Assembly (NCBI RefSeq): GCF_014207845.1
Contig: NZ_JACHLC010000001.1
Coordinates: 2,064,569-2,128,568, forward strand
Source: Chryseobacterium shigense
Lineage (GTDB): Bacteria > Bacteroidota > Bacteroidia > Flavobacteriales > Weeksellaceae
Direction of reading: 5' to 3'
DNA length: 64,000 bases
Position numbers and translations under genes: made by a program. Below are positions 42,169-50,606 of the stretch, piece by piece (the stretch's first letter is position 1; each line of letters opens with the position of its first letter). The notes under the pieces are model-generated. The model searched no databases, had not been told where the DNA came from, and saw only the letters and a program-made list of their open reading frames with translations.

Positions 42169-42543
42169 TTATATTGTCTCAATAAATTTAAGTTTACCAG
42201 TCTTATTTTTAGTACATTTTAAAATATGTTTTTCTGGAGTAGTCATATCATCAAAATTAAGAAAAGTTTTTGTTTCAATTATTGCTTCTTTTTCACCATC
42301 ACTATCTACATCTTCAAAATATAATTTTGCATGATCTGCACCAACTGTTTCACCCAGCTTTATTGAGGGATTGGATTTTAAAACAGGAGTAAAAGTAACA
42401 AACCTTTCACTAGCACCTGGTGCATCACTAATCCATAATACTTCGTAAAAAGGGTTTTTATATTTTATATAATTGTTTAGAATAAAAATAAGTACTAAAA
42501 CTCCAAGTAAGATAAATGAAAAATTTTTAATCCTTTTTTTCAT
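42169..42543 (-). CDS. Small membrane-anchored protein of unknown function
   Basis: A 124-residue protein with one N-terminal membrane anchor (residues 8-24, FSFILLGVLVLIFILNNYI) and a polar domain. The segment FEDVDSDGEKEAIIETKTF resembles an FG-GAP/calcium-binding loop of integrin-like repeats. I do not recognise the family. Its DNA looks more AT-rich than the genes on both sides, which may mean later acquisition. It lies nine bases after lptB. Confidence 0.65.
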   Translation of the reverse strand: MKKRIKNFSFILLGVLVLIFILNNYIKYKNPFYEVLWISDAPGASERFVTFTPVLKSNPSIKLGETVGADHAKLYFEDVDSDGEKEAIIETKTFLNFDDMTTPEKHILKCTKNKTGKLKFIETI

Positions 42544-42552
42544 GATTAATTT

Positions 42553-43614
42553 TTATCCTTCGTAAAAATACGTTGTAAGATAATGCAGCTCCGGTTTGCT
42601 GGCTGCTTTGGATTCAGCCTGTGCCTGCTCCAGGGGATATTGTGAAGTCAGTTCTTTTCTTTGGAACACAAATGAGTTATTTGCATTTTTATCAACAACA
42701 TCATTGAAGATATGTTCAATTTCCGAATTGGCTAATGATGCAAAGCTTATATCTTCAAAGCCATACATCAGTCTCAGGTCGTCATACTGTCCGAAATTTT
42801 CATCAACAAATCCTTGTAACTGTACTTTTGAATCAAAATTACCTGCCCAGATATTATAAATGTATTTTTTCTTTTTCGGTTTGTCTAAAATACTCTGGTA
42901 TACAAAGTTTTCTCCGAGATATGCCTCTCTTACCTGAGGATCGTTGGCAAGGTCTTCAGGAAGTCCTTCTTTAAGGATTTTCCCTTCAAACATGATGTAT
43001 GTTTTATTGGTAATGGCCAAAGTCTGCTGTACGTTGTGGTCAGTAATAAGAATACCGATGTTTTTATCCACTAAACTTCTTACAATTTTCTGGATATCTT
43101 CCACAGCAATCGGGTCTACCCCTGCGAAGGGTTCATCGAGAAGGATAAAGTTTGGGCTTGTGGCCAGACAGCGTGCAATTTCTGTTCTACGTCTTTCTCC
43201 TCCGGAAAGAAGATCTCCTCTGTTTTTACGAACGTGCTGCAGTGAAAACTCTTCTATCAGTTCATCACATTTGATCTGCTGTTCACGTCTTGAAAGCTTG
43301 GTAAGCTGTAAAACTCCCATGATATTTTCTTCTACAGACAGCTTTCTGAAAACGGAAGCTTCCTGCGCCAGATAACCAATTCCTTTTTGGGCCCGGCGGT
43401 ACATTGCATCGGTAGTAATCTCCTGTTTATCGAGGAAAATTTTTCCTGAAGTAGGCTTAACCAATCCTACAATCATATAAAACGAAGTGGTTTTCCCTGC
43501 TCCATTGGGACCAAGCAAACCAACAATTTCTCCCTGTTGAACCTGTACAGAAACGCCTTTTACTACTTTTTTAGGACCGTATTCTTTGATTAAGTTTTCT
43601 CCTCGTAAAATCAT
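42553..43614 (-). CDS. lptB: Lipopolysaccharide export ATPase LptB with a long C-terminal extension
   Basis: LptB powers extraction of lipopolysaccharide from the inner membrane with LptFG. The ATPase has Walker A GLLGPNGAGKTTSFYMIVG, signature LLSGGERRRTEIARCLA and Walker B FILLDEPFAGVDP, in the arrangement specific to LptB, including the GLVKPTSGKIFLD and IGYLAQEASVFRKLSVEEN segments. The core ends near residue 240 (REAYLGENFVYQ); about 110 extra residues follow (KKKKYIYNIWAGNFDSKVQL and on to HYLTTYFYEG), giving 353 residues against about 240 in E. coli. Their role is unknown. Confidence 0.93.
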   Translation of the reverse strand: MILRGENLIKEYGPKKVVKGVSVQVQQGEIVGLLGPNGAGKTTSFYMIVGLVKPTSGKIFLDKQEITTDAMYRRAQKGIGYLAQEASVFRKLSVEENIMGVLQLTKLSRREQQIKCDELIEEFSLQHVRKNRGDLLSGGERRRTEIARCLATSPNFILLDEPFAGVDPIAVEDIQKIVRSLVDKNIGILITDHNVQQTLAITNKTYIMFEGKILKEGLPEDLANDPQVREAYLGENFVYQSILDKPKKKKYIYNIWAGNFDSKVQLQGFVDENFGQYDDLRLMYGFEDISFASLANSEIEHIFNDVVDKNANNSFVFQRKELTSQYPLEQAQAESKAASKPELHYLTTYFYEG

Positions 43615-43769
43615 AGGGCAAATATATCAAAAATATAAACTTTCTTTATTAGCAATATAAACTTTGTTTATCCTTAATTATAAACGTATTCACTTTCATA
43701 GTATTGTAACTTTTTATCATTTCAAACTACATATATTAAAAAGAATCAATCAATTACAAATAATAAGAA

Positions 43770-44069
43770 ATGGAAAATTACGGTTATACAAAAACAGAAG
43801 GTACACAGAATCCAAATCCACAAAACAATATGCCTTACCGTTCCGAAAAGAAAATTCCTGCAGCAATATTAGGAATTCTTGTAGGGTGGCTTGCTTTAAA
43901 TAAATTCTATCTGGGTTATACCAAAGAAGGCATTATCCAGCTTGTCTTAAATATCATTACTTTTGGAGCAGCCTCTATTATTCCTTTTATTGAAGGCATT
44001 TTGTACCTGTTTATGAGTGATAAACAGTTTGATGACACGTATGTTTATGGAAGAAAAGGCTGGCTGTAA
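43770..44069 (+). CDS. TM2-domain membrane protein
   Basis: A 99-residue protein with a hydrophilic N-terminus (residues 1-30, tyrosine- and asparagine-rich) and a TM2 domain: two helices joined by the family turn. Diagnostic are LGILVGWLALNKFYLGYTK and the GIIQLVLNIITFGAASIIPF segment leading to EGILYLFMSD. TM2 proteins are small inner-membrane proteins of unknown function. The gene follows a 155-base gap and precedes an unrecognised protein gene by 98 bases. Confidence 0.88.
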   Translation: MENYGYTKTEGTQNPNPQNNMPYRSEKKIPAAILGILVGWLALNKFYLGYTKEGIIQLVLNIITFGAASIIPFIEGILYLFMSDKQFDDTYVYGRKGWL

Positions 44070-44167
44070 ACAGATGAAATATTAAGTTCCATAACTTTTT
44101 TAAGTCTTTTATCATGTAACATATTATTTCCCTATTTTTATACTACCCAATCAAGAATTAAAATAAT

Positions 44168-44896
44168 ATGGAAAATAATCAAGACCTGACGGATCTTCTT
44201 GCCCTGGATCTGGGTATTAATATTGTAGACAGAAGACCTTACGCCAAAGAAGTTTTTAAATGGCAGGATATGGATCTTCTGCCCCATTCATCCACAGACA
44301 CGCTGCTTTGCGAGATTTTCGAATGGAACGGAAGAAACTGGAGAACTACTGGAAACAACCTCATCGGTTATCTTTTTTCGGGAGATGTTCTTAATATGGT
44401 AAAGGAACAGCTTATCAATACACCTAAGCATCCCGCACTGATCCCTGATTTTGAATTCACCAAAGACAGCATGATTGAATATGGTCTTTCATTACCGTCT
44501 TTGTTTAATATTGGCGTGAATGGAAATATTAAAAATGCTAAAAGCTTTTCAGTAAGAGTAAATGGTGTTACAAAATCCAGGATCACCAATATTGATTCCC
44601 CGGGAATTGAGATTCTGAAAAGTTATTCTTTGTTCACACAAAGTAAATCCAAGACCTACAGAAAGAACATTAAGTTCAATTATCTGAGTACCTCACTATT
44701 CTATGCAGAAAGTGTAGAGATTTTTCTTGAAAAAGAATCGGGAGTCGGGCTGGATGTAAGTTTCCAAACACAGGATGTACAAGTGGAGGCTAAAATAGAT
44801 ACGGATACGAAGAAACATTTTGTTTTAAAGTATTCAGGAAACCAGGCTCCTTTTGCTGCAAAATTTACCAAAGGAAAAGATTTCAACATCATGTAA
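44168..44896 (+). CDS. Unrecognised 242-residue protein, possibly gasdermin-like
   Basis: No signal peptide is present. Residues 1-45 resemble an N-terminal unit with DLLALDLGINIVDRRPYA; residues 48-125 are mixed (LLCEIFEWNGRNWRTTGNN, YLFSGDVLNMVKEQLI), and 125-242 are beta-rich (LFNIGVNGNIKNAKSFSVRV, YLSTSLFYAESVEIFL, FVLKYSGNQAPFAAKFTKG). The order of an internal basic/aromatic start, repeated 'NA.SFSV' and 'STSLFYA' beta strands and a final basic strand reminds me of bacterial gasdermins, but no motif is decisive and no protease gene is adjacent. It could equally be an unrelated lipocalin-like or domain-of-unknown-function protein. Confidence 0.5.
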   Translation: MENNQDLTDLLALDLGINIVDRRPYAKEVFKWQDMDLLPHSSTDTLLCEIFEWNGRNWRTTGNNLIGYLFSGDVLNMVKEQLINTPKHPALIPDFEFTKDSMIEYGLSLPSLFNIGVNGNIKNAKSFSVRVNGVTKSRITNIDSPGIEILKSYSLFTQSKSKTYRKNIKFNYLSTSLFYAESVEIFLEKESGVGLDVSFQTQDVQVEAKIDTDTKKHFVLKYSGNQAPFAAKFTKGKDFNIM

Positions 44897-44940
44897 ACTT
44901 ATTTACATCAAGAAAATAACAGCATGCTTCGGATAAAAAT

Positions 44941-44972
44941 AAAACACCTCAGATTAATGAGGTGTTTTTTTA
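44941..44972. terminator. Bidirectional terminator between convergent genes
   Basis: AAAACACCTC pairs with GAGGTGTTTT around AGATTAAT, with flanking A and T tracts. Confidence 0.85.
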
Positions 44973-44990
44973 CTTTAATGATGATTTTTT

Positions 44991-45980
44991 CTATTTGTTT
45001 AAAATCATTGCTGCTTCCTTCGCAAAATAGGTAAAAATCATATCTGCTCCGGCTCTTTTGAAGCATGTCAGACTTTCAATGATTGTCTTATCATTATCCA
45101 GCCAGCCATTCTGTGCAGCTGCTTTTACCATTGCGTACTCCCCGCTCACATTGTATACCGCTATCGGAAGATCAATAGCTTCGCGGACTTTGGAAACAAT
45201 ATCAAGGTAAGGAAGTCCGGGTTTGATCATAATGATATCAGCACCTTCATCAATATCTTTAAATACTTCGTTCAAAGCTTCGCGGGAATTGTGGAAATCC
45301 ATCTGGTAGGTCTTTTTATCTTTCGGAATTTCCATACTGTCTTTTGGAGCACTGTCCAGAGCGCTTCTGAAAGGTCCGTAGAAAGAACTTGCATATTTTG
45401 CGGAATAGCTTAAAATTCCAACATCTGTAAATCCGTTTTCTTCCAGGGCTTCACGGATGGTAAGAACTCTTCCGTCCATCATATCGCTTGGTGCCACAAT
45501 GTCAGCTCCTGCTTCTGCATGTGATACAGACATTCTTGCCAGCGCATCATTGGTAGCATCATTCACAATCTTTCCGTTTTCAATAATCCCATCGTGGCCA
45601 TAGATTGAATAAGGATCTAAGGCTACATCAGGCATCACGATCATTTCCGGAACCGCATCCTTGATCGCTTTGATGGTTTGCTGCATTAATCCGTCCTTGT
45701 TCCAGGCTTCTTTTCCGGTATTGTCTTTCAAATGTTCTGATACCTTCATGTACAGATTGACAGATTTTACGCCCAAAGAAAATAATTCTTTACATTCCTT
45801 CACCGTCAGATCTATGCTCCTCCTGAAAATTCCCGGCATCGACGGGATTGCCTCCTGCTGGTTTTCGCCCTCCATTACGAAGATAGGCATTACAAAATCA
45901 TCAGTTGTAAGAATACTTTCTCTTACCAGACTTCTGATAGATTCATTAACTCTAAGCCTTCTATTTCTTGAATGTATCAT
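44991..45980 (-). CDS. hemB: Delta-aminolevulinic acid dehydratase (porphobilinogen synthase)
   Basis: HemB joins two 5-aminolevulinate molecules to porphobilinogen for haem and B12-type pathways. The 329-residue protein has family length, with RRLRVNESIRSLVRE at the start, the active-site lysine regions (SAKYASSFYGPFRSAL and MIKPGLPYLDIV), and the DVALDPYSIYGHDG segment that in zinc-type enzymes carries cysteines but here does not, pointing to the magnesium-dependent type. It is transcribed alone. Confidence 0.96.
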   Translation of the reverse strand: MIHSRNRRLRVNESIRSLVRESILTTDDFVMPIFVMEGENQQEAIPSMPGIFRRSIDLTVKECKELFSLGVKSVNLYMKVSEHLKDNTGKEAWNKDGLMQQTIKAIKDAVPEMIVMPDVALDPYSIYGHDGIIENGKIVNDATNDALARMSVSHAEAGADIVAPSDMMDGRVLTIREALEENGFTDVGILSYSAKYASSFYGPFRSALDSAPKDSMEIPKDKKTYQMDFHNSREALNEVFKDIDEGADIIMIKPGLPYLDIVSKVREAIDLPIAVYNVSGEYAMVKAAAQNGWLDNDKTIIESLTCFKRAGADMIFTYFAKEAAMILNK

Positions 45981-46038
45981 TTTGGAATACTTTTTGAATA
46001 AGTTTGTACAAATTTACTACAACTTATATAAAAAACTA

Positions 46039-46069
46039 TTGTATAGAATTGTAGAATTGTTTATTTTTG
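46039..46069 (+). promoter_or_regulatory. Bacteroidetes-type promoter of the minimal T9SS gene
   Basis: TTG at 46039-46041, a 20-base spacer, and TATTTTTG at 46062-46069 match the TTG/TAnnTTTG form, 29 bases before the ATG. Confidence 0.6.
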
Positions 46070-46098
46070 TTTTAATACATTCGAGAAATTATAATTTG

Positions 46099-46449
46099 AT
46101 GAAAAAACTTTTACTTTTATTTATATTTTTAGGCGCTTTCGTTGGGTTTTCCAATAATATGCAGGCACAGCTGAGAGAGCCGGGTTCCCTATCACAGAAG
46201 TCTGATGACGGTGTATTGGTAGCCTACCCAAATCCTGCAAAGGATTTCCTTCTGATCAAAGCAAAAGATTCTGCTTTAAAGATCAAAAGTGTAACCTTTT
46301 ATTCAATTTTAGGAACACAGGTGGCTAACTATTCTGTCAACATGAACTCCGGAGAGATCAATATTGAAAAGCTGAAACCCGGAAAATATCTGATTCGCTA
46401 TATCTTAAGCGATAATACCCAAAAGGTAACTCAAATCGTAAAACAATAA
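46099..46449 (+). CDS. Minimal T9SS type A sorting-domain protein
   Basis: A 116-residue protein made of little more than a signal peptide (MKKLLLLFIFLGAFVGFSNN, then MQAQ) and a type A sorting domain (VAYPNPAKDFLLIKAKDSA, IEKLKPGKYLIRYILSDNTQ, KVTQIVKQ). The 'cargo' between them is only about 16 residues. Such a product would use the T9SS machinery but carry almost nothing. I chose the ATG at 46099 over a frame opening at 45661 because it starts the signal peptide and follows a promoter; the longer frame would overlap hemB. Confidence 0.88.
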   Translation: MKKLLLLFIFLGAFVGFSNNMQAQLREPGSLSQKSDDGVLVAYPNPAKDFLLIKAKDSALKIKSVTFYSILGTQVANYSVNMNSGEINIEKLKPGKYLIRYILSDNTQKVTQIVKQ

Positions 46450-46452
46450 AAT

Positions 46453-46484
46453 TAAATCCTGATAATCATCAGGATTTTTTCTTT
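46453..46484 (+). terminator. Terminator of the minimal T9SS gene
   Basis: AAATCCTGAT pairs with ATCAGGATTT around AATC, followed by T4-C-T4. Confidence 0.8.
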
Positions 46485-46553
46485 TACACGAATTCCGGCT
46501 TAATAATTCCGTAACTTTCAGAACTTTTTTAGACTCATTGTAAAAACAATTTA

Positions 46554-47465
46554 ATGCTTAAAGCTGAACATATCAGAAAGACGTATAGTGCCGGAAAAAA
46601 AATAGCATTGGATGATTTCAGCATCCATGTACCACAAGGCAGTATTTATGGTCTTCTAGGGCCGAACGGAGCCGGAAAAACCTCCTTTATCCGTATCATC
46701 AATCAAATTACACAGGCAGATTCCGGGGATGTATTCATCAATGGAAACAAGCTTAATCCAAGCCATATCAGGGATATTGGTTATATGCCCGAAGAAAGGG
46801 GGCTGTATAAGAACATGAGCGTAGGCGACCAGATTCTTTATTTTGGCGAACTGAAAGGAATGACCAAAAACGATGCTTTAAATGAAGCAAAAAAATGGTT
46901 TGAAAAGCTGAATATAGATCAGTGGTGGAAGAAAAAACTTTCCGAACTATCAAAAGGAATGGCACAGAAAATCCAGTTTGTGGTTACCGTTCTTCACCGT
47001 CCGCATCTTCTGATTCTGGATGAGCCTTTTTCCGGTTTTGACCCGGTGAACGCCAATTTAATTAAAGATCAGATTATCGACCTTAAAAATAACGGAACTA
47101 CGATTATTCTTTCTACCCACAGAATGGAAAGTGTGGAAGAAATGTGTGATTATGTAGCACTGATTAACAATTCCAAGAAAATTATCGACGGAAAGGTTTT
47201 TGACGTAAGGGAAAAATTCAAGAAGAATATTTTTGGAATCACTCTCTCCGAAGTGGATGAAACGAAGTTTGAAAATTTTAAAATAAAGCATGAGATTTTC
47301 AACTTTTCCAATGAAAACAATCTGGTTTCTTTTGATCTGAAAAACGAAAGCGGACAGAACGATATTCTTCTGGATCTTGTGAACGTGGGAAAAGTAAGAT
47401 CATTTGACGAAAAAATCCCAAGCATGAATGAAGTGTTTATTAATGCCGTAAGTAACCATTCTTAA
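46554..47465 (+). CDS. ABC transporter ATP-binding protein (NatA-like)
   Basis: A 303-residue ATPase with Walker A GLLGPNGAGKTSFIRII, signature LSKGMAQKIQFVV and Walker B LLILDEPFSGFDPVN, then the switch histidine in ILSTHRMESVEEM. The C-terminal 80 residues form the accessory domain of drug/sodium-export ATPases. It is followed after six bases by its permease, so the two form one exporter. Substrate unknown; NatA-type ions or drugs are possible. Confidence 0.94.
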   Translation: MLKAEHIRKTYSAGKKIALDDFSIHVPQGSIYGLLGPNGAGKTSFIRIINQITQADSGDVFINGNKLNPSHIRDIGYMPEERGLYKNMSVGDQILYFGELKGMTKNDALNEAKKWFEKLNIDQWWKKKLSELSKGMAQKIQFVVTVLHRPHLLILDEPFSGFDPVNANLIKDQIIDLKNNGTTIILSTHRMESVEEMCDYVALINNSKKIIDGKVFDVREKFKKNIFGITLSEVDETKFENFKIKHEIFNFSNENNLVSFDLKNESGQNDILLDLVNVGKVRSFDEKIPSMNEVFINAVSNHS

Positions 47466-47471
47466 TTTTTT

Positions 47472-48782
47472 ATGAACAATATTTTCTTAATTACAAAAAG
47501 GGAATTTCTTACACAGGTTAAGAAAAAATCCTTCATTATATTAACACTGCTCGCACCTCTTCTGCTGGTTGCTTTTGGATCTGTAATCGGGCTGATGTTT
47601 AAAGCTAATGAATCTCACAGCATCATTGAGGTTGTAGACAAAAGCGGACTTTTCACGAACCAGCTGAAATCCAATGACAAACTGAATTATGTATTTGTTT
47701 CCGCCGCAGACGAGAAAGCGAAGATCAATAACCTGAAAGACAATGAATCTCTGGACGGTATCCTAATCCTTCCTGAATTAAAGGATCATAATTATAATGA
47801 GCTTGAAAACAGCACAAGACTGATTGTGAACACTAAAATGGGCTTTGATACGAAGCAGAAGATCGTTTCTGATATTACTGATGTTATTAAAAAGGAAAAG
47901 ATGAAACAGCTTGGCATTGAAGAAATCCAGCTGAACAGTCTTGATAAAGGGTTTACTTTAAAGACTATTAATGTTTCCGATAACAATAAAGAGGATTCTG
48001 ATCTTGCTTTTGGTGTAAAAAGCGGTTTAAGCATCCTTTTGATGTATGTAACGTTTATGTTTATCATTATTTATGGAGTAAGGGTGATGAGAAGTGTTCT
48101 TGAAGAGAAGAACAACCGTGTGGTAGAGATTATTATTTCATCTGTCAAGCCTTTTGAGCTGATGATGGGTAAAATATTAGGGGTAACTCTTGTTGCTCTG
48201 ACGCAGTTCGTGATCTGGATCACGATGTCTGTTATAGGAGCTTTGGTCTTGAATACCGGGTTTTCATCTTTCCAGAAAAACATTCCTGGTGGTAATGAAG
48301 AGCTGGCAAGCAAACTGGATATCACTCAGATTGCCACTCAGGTTTCGCACAGTCTTTTAGAACTGAATTTCCCATTGATTATTTTCGTATTCATTGTATT
48401 TTTCCTTTTGGGATATATTTTCTACAGCTCAATTTATGCGGCCATTGGCTCTGCAGTAGATAATGAGACGGAGACCCAGCAGTTCACTTTATTTGCTATT
48501 TTACCGCTTAGTTTGGGAATGTACGGCAGTTTTTCTTTGATGAACAATCCTGACGGCCCGTTGGGCTTCTGGCTGTCTATTATCCCGTTTACGTCCCCGG
48601 TTGCAATGATTGCCAGAATACCTTTTGGTGTTCCTGCATGGCAGATTGCTCTGTCTATTGCATTATTACTGGGAACTACTGTTCTTATGATATTCCTGGC
48701 CGGAAAAATTTACCGTGTAGGGATTTTAATGTATGGAAATAAGGCTACTTTGAAGGAGATATGGAAATGGATCAGAGGATAG
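47472..48782 (+). CDS. ABC transporter permease (ABC-2/NatB-like)
   Basis: A 436-residue permease: one helix near residues 20-42, an extracytoplasmic domain of about 150 residues (residues 45-190), then five or six helices with the family's gating motif region RVMRSVLEEKNNRVVEIIIS and KPFELMMGKILGVTLVALTQ. This layout is that of NatB/YhaP-type permeases paired with the ATPase upstream. The cargo cannot be read from the sequence. Confidence 0.92.
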   Translation: MNNIFLITKREFLTQVKKKSFIILTLLAPLLLVAFGSVIGLMFKANESHSIIEVVDKSGLFTNQLKSNDKLNYVFVSAADEKAKINNLKDNESLDGILILPELKDHNYNELENSTRLIVNTKMGFDTKQKIVSDITDVIKKEKMKQLGIEEIQLNSLDKGFTLKTINVSDNNKEDSDLAFGVKSGLSILLMYVTFMFIIIYGVRVMRSVLEEKNNRVVEIIISSVKPFELMMGKILGVTLVALTQFVIWITMSVIGALVLNTGFSSFQKNIPGGNEELASKLDITQIATQVSHSLLELNFPLIIFVFIVFFLLGYIFYSSIYAAIGSAVDNETETQQFTLFAILPLSLGMYGSFSLMNNPDGPLGFWLSIIPFTSPVAMIARIPFGVPAWQIALSIALLLGTTVLMIFLAGKIYRVGILMYGNKATLKEIWKWIRG

Positions 48783-48890
48783 AAAAATATCTAATTATTT
48801 CTTCTGATTGCTCTTTTGGTCTGAAACAAAGATCCAAGACTGGAATCTATTAATACTTGCTCCTGTATCGAAGGACAATAACATAAAAAC

Positions 48891-48928
48891 AAAAAATCCC
48901 GGAAATTAAAATTTCCGGGATTTTTTTA
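48891..48928. terminator. Bidirectional terminator
   Basis: AAAAATCCCGGAAAT and its complement form a long stem around a TAAA loop, with T7 on the forward side and A6 on the reverse side. Confidence 0.9.
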
Positions 48929-48950
48929 TAGTTGAATAATTTTCGTTATT

Positions 48951-49619
48951 CTATTTGAAAATATAGCTTAAGCTTAGGCTGATCACCTGCTCAGACTTAC
49001 CTTTGGTAGTACCTCCTTTTTCTTTTGCGAGATCAGGGTAGGTATCTGTAAGACCTAAGTCATATTTAAGAGCTAATTCCAGCTGTCTCTTATAGCTGTA
49101 TCCTACTCCTAATCCAATGGCAAAGTTAAAGCTGGAAGCTTTTCCACTTACGCCCGGGTATAAAGGATCGGTAACATCCGGATCATAGTATGGTCTGCTT
49201 ACCGGAGCATTTTTAACGTTCTGACTCATCAGAAAGTTAAATCTCGGTCCTATCATTCCAAAGAATTCCGATTCTGCTTCGGAAAAATATCCTTTAAAAT
49301 AAACCGGTACGCTCAGATAATTGTTACCATATACTGCATCATAACCGTCTTTTCCTTTGGCTTCCTTATCTTTTCCGGTTTCTCCTGCACCGTAATACAC
49401 AACTTCCGGCTGTAAAAAGAACTGGTTTGCCTTTCCAATCGGGATAAGAGCCAATGCTCCGCCCTGGAATGCATATCTTGGACCAGAAGGGTTATGGGCA
49501 TTCCTTACTCTGGAATAGTTACCACCTGCTGTGACACCAAATCTTGTATTTGCAAAGTCAATCTGGGCAAAAGACAGAGTTGAAAGGGTCAATGCTGAGG
49601 TTAATAAAAGTTTTTTCAT
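48951..49619 (-). CDS. Outer-membrane beta-barrel protein (PorT-like family)
   Basis: A 222-residue protein with a signal peptide (MKKLLLTSALTLSTLSFAQ) and a predicted eight-strand barrel, visible as alternating hydrophobic strands (RFGVTAGGNYSRVRNA, QFFLQPEVVYYGAGETG, FNFAIGLGVGYSYKRQLELA) and a terminal strand ending in the outer-membrane-type phenylalanine (SLSLSYIFK). This matches the outer-membrane beta-barrel family related to PorT. It sits 23 bases downstream of sucD but seems functionally unrelated. Confidence 0.85.
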   Translation of the reverse strand: MKKLLLTSALTLSTLSFAQIDFANTRFGVTAGGNYSRVRNAHNPSGPRYAFQGGALALIPIGKANQFFLQPEVVYYGAGETGKDKEAKGKDGYDAVYGNNYLSVPVYFKGYFSEAESEFFGMIGPRFNFLMSQNVKNAPVSRPYYDPDVTDPLYPGVSGKASSFNFAIGLGVGYSYKRQLELALKYDLGLTDTYPDLAKEKGGTTKGKSEQVISLSLSYIFK

Positions 49620-49642
49620 ATGTTTTGTTTTTGTATAGCTTA

Positions 49643-50515
49643 TTATCCTAGAATTTTTGCAACTGTAGCACCGATATCTGCAGGAGAATCTACAACGTTG
49701 ATTCCGTTATCTTTCATGATCTGCATTTTTGCCTGAGCCGTATCTTCATCACCTCCTACAATAGCACCTGCATGTCCCATAGTTCTTCCTTTAGGAGCAG
49801 TTTGTCCGGCGATAAATCCTACAACCGGCTTGGTAGATCCGCTAGCTTTGTACCATCTTGCAGCTTCAGCCTCTAATCCACCACCAATCTCACCGATCAT
49901 TACAACCGCTTCAGTTTCAGGGTCGTTGATGAATAATTCCAAAGCTTCTCTTGTAGTAGTTCCAATGATTGGGTCACCACCGATACCGATTGCTGTAGAA
50001 ACACCGTAACCGGCTTTTACAACCTGGTCAGCAGCTTCGTAAGTAAGGGTACCTGATTTTGAAACGATACCTACTTTACCTTTTTTGAAAACGAATCCTG
50101 GCATAATACCAATTTTAGCTTCTTCAGAAGTAATGATTCCCGGACAGTTCGGACCGATTAATCTGCAGTCTCTGTCGGCGATGTAAGATTTTACTTTTAC
50201 CATATCCGCTACAGGAATACCTTCAGTAATACATACGATAACTTTGATACCTGCTTCAGCAGCCTCCATGATTGCATCAGCAGCGAATGCAGGTGGTACG
50301 AAAATGATACTTACGTTTGCTCCAGCTTTTTGAACAGCATCAGCCACTGTATTAAATACAGGCTTTCCTAAGTGCTCAGACCCTCCTTTTCCCGGAGTAA
50401 CCCCTCCTACTACGTTGGTTCCGTATTCAATCATCTGGCCCGCATGGAAAGTACCTTCGTTCCCTGTAAATCCTTGTACAATTACTTTAGAATCTTTGTT
50501 TACTAAAATTGACAT
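49643..50515 (-). CDS. sucD: Succinyl-CoA synthetase subunit alpha
   Basis: The alpha subunit binds CoA and carries the phosphohistidine that relays phosphate between succinyl-CoA and ADP or GDP. The 290-residue protein has the CoA-binding Rossmann part ([20 protein letters not shown]), the [20 protein letters not shown] segment, [13 protein letters not shown], and the histidine in [13 protein letters not shown]. The beta subunit gene is not in this window, as is common when the two are unlinked. Confidence 0.97.
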   Translation of the reverse strand: MSILVNKDSKVIVQGFTGNEGTFHAGQMIEYGTNVVGGVTPGKGGSEHLGKPVFNTVADAVQKAGANVSIIFVPPAFAADAIMEAAEAGIKVIVCITEGIPVADMVKVKSYIADRDCRLIGPNCPGIITSEEAKIGIMPGFVFKKGKVGIVSKSGTLTYEAADQVVKAGYGVSTAIGIGGDPIIGTTTREALELFINDPETEAVVMIGEIGGGLEAEAARWYKASGSTKPVVGFIAGQTAPKGRTMGHAGAIVGGDEDTAQAKMQIMKDNGINVVDSPADIGATVAKILG

Positions 50516-50606
50516 TTTATTGATGTTTTAATTTATTTAACTATTTTATTAATGCTCACAAATTTACTTATTTTTCTTTGATTTCAGACAAAACCAAGTG
50601 AATAGT

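Noticed and set aside
45661..46098. Upstream extension of the minimal T9SS protein to 262 codons
   Set aside because: It would overlap hemB, precede the promoter at 46039 and hide the signal peptide that begins at 46099.
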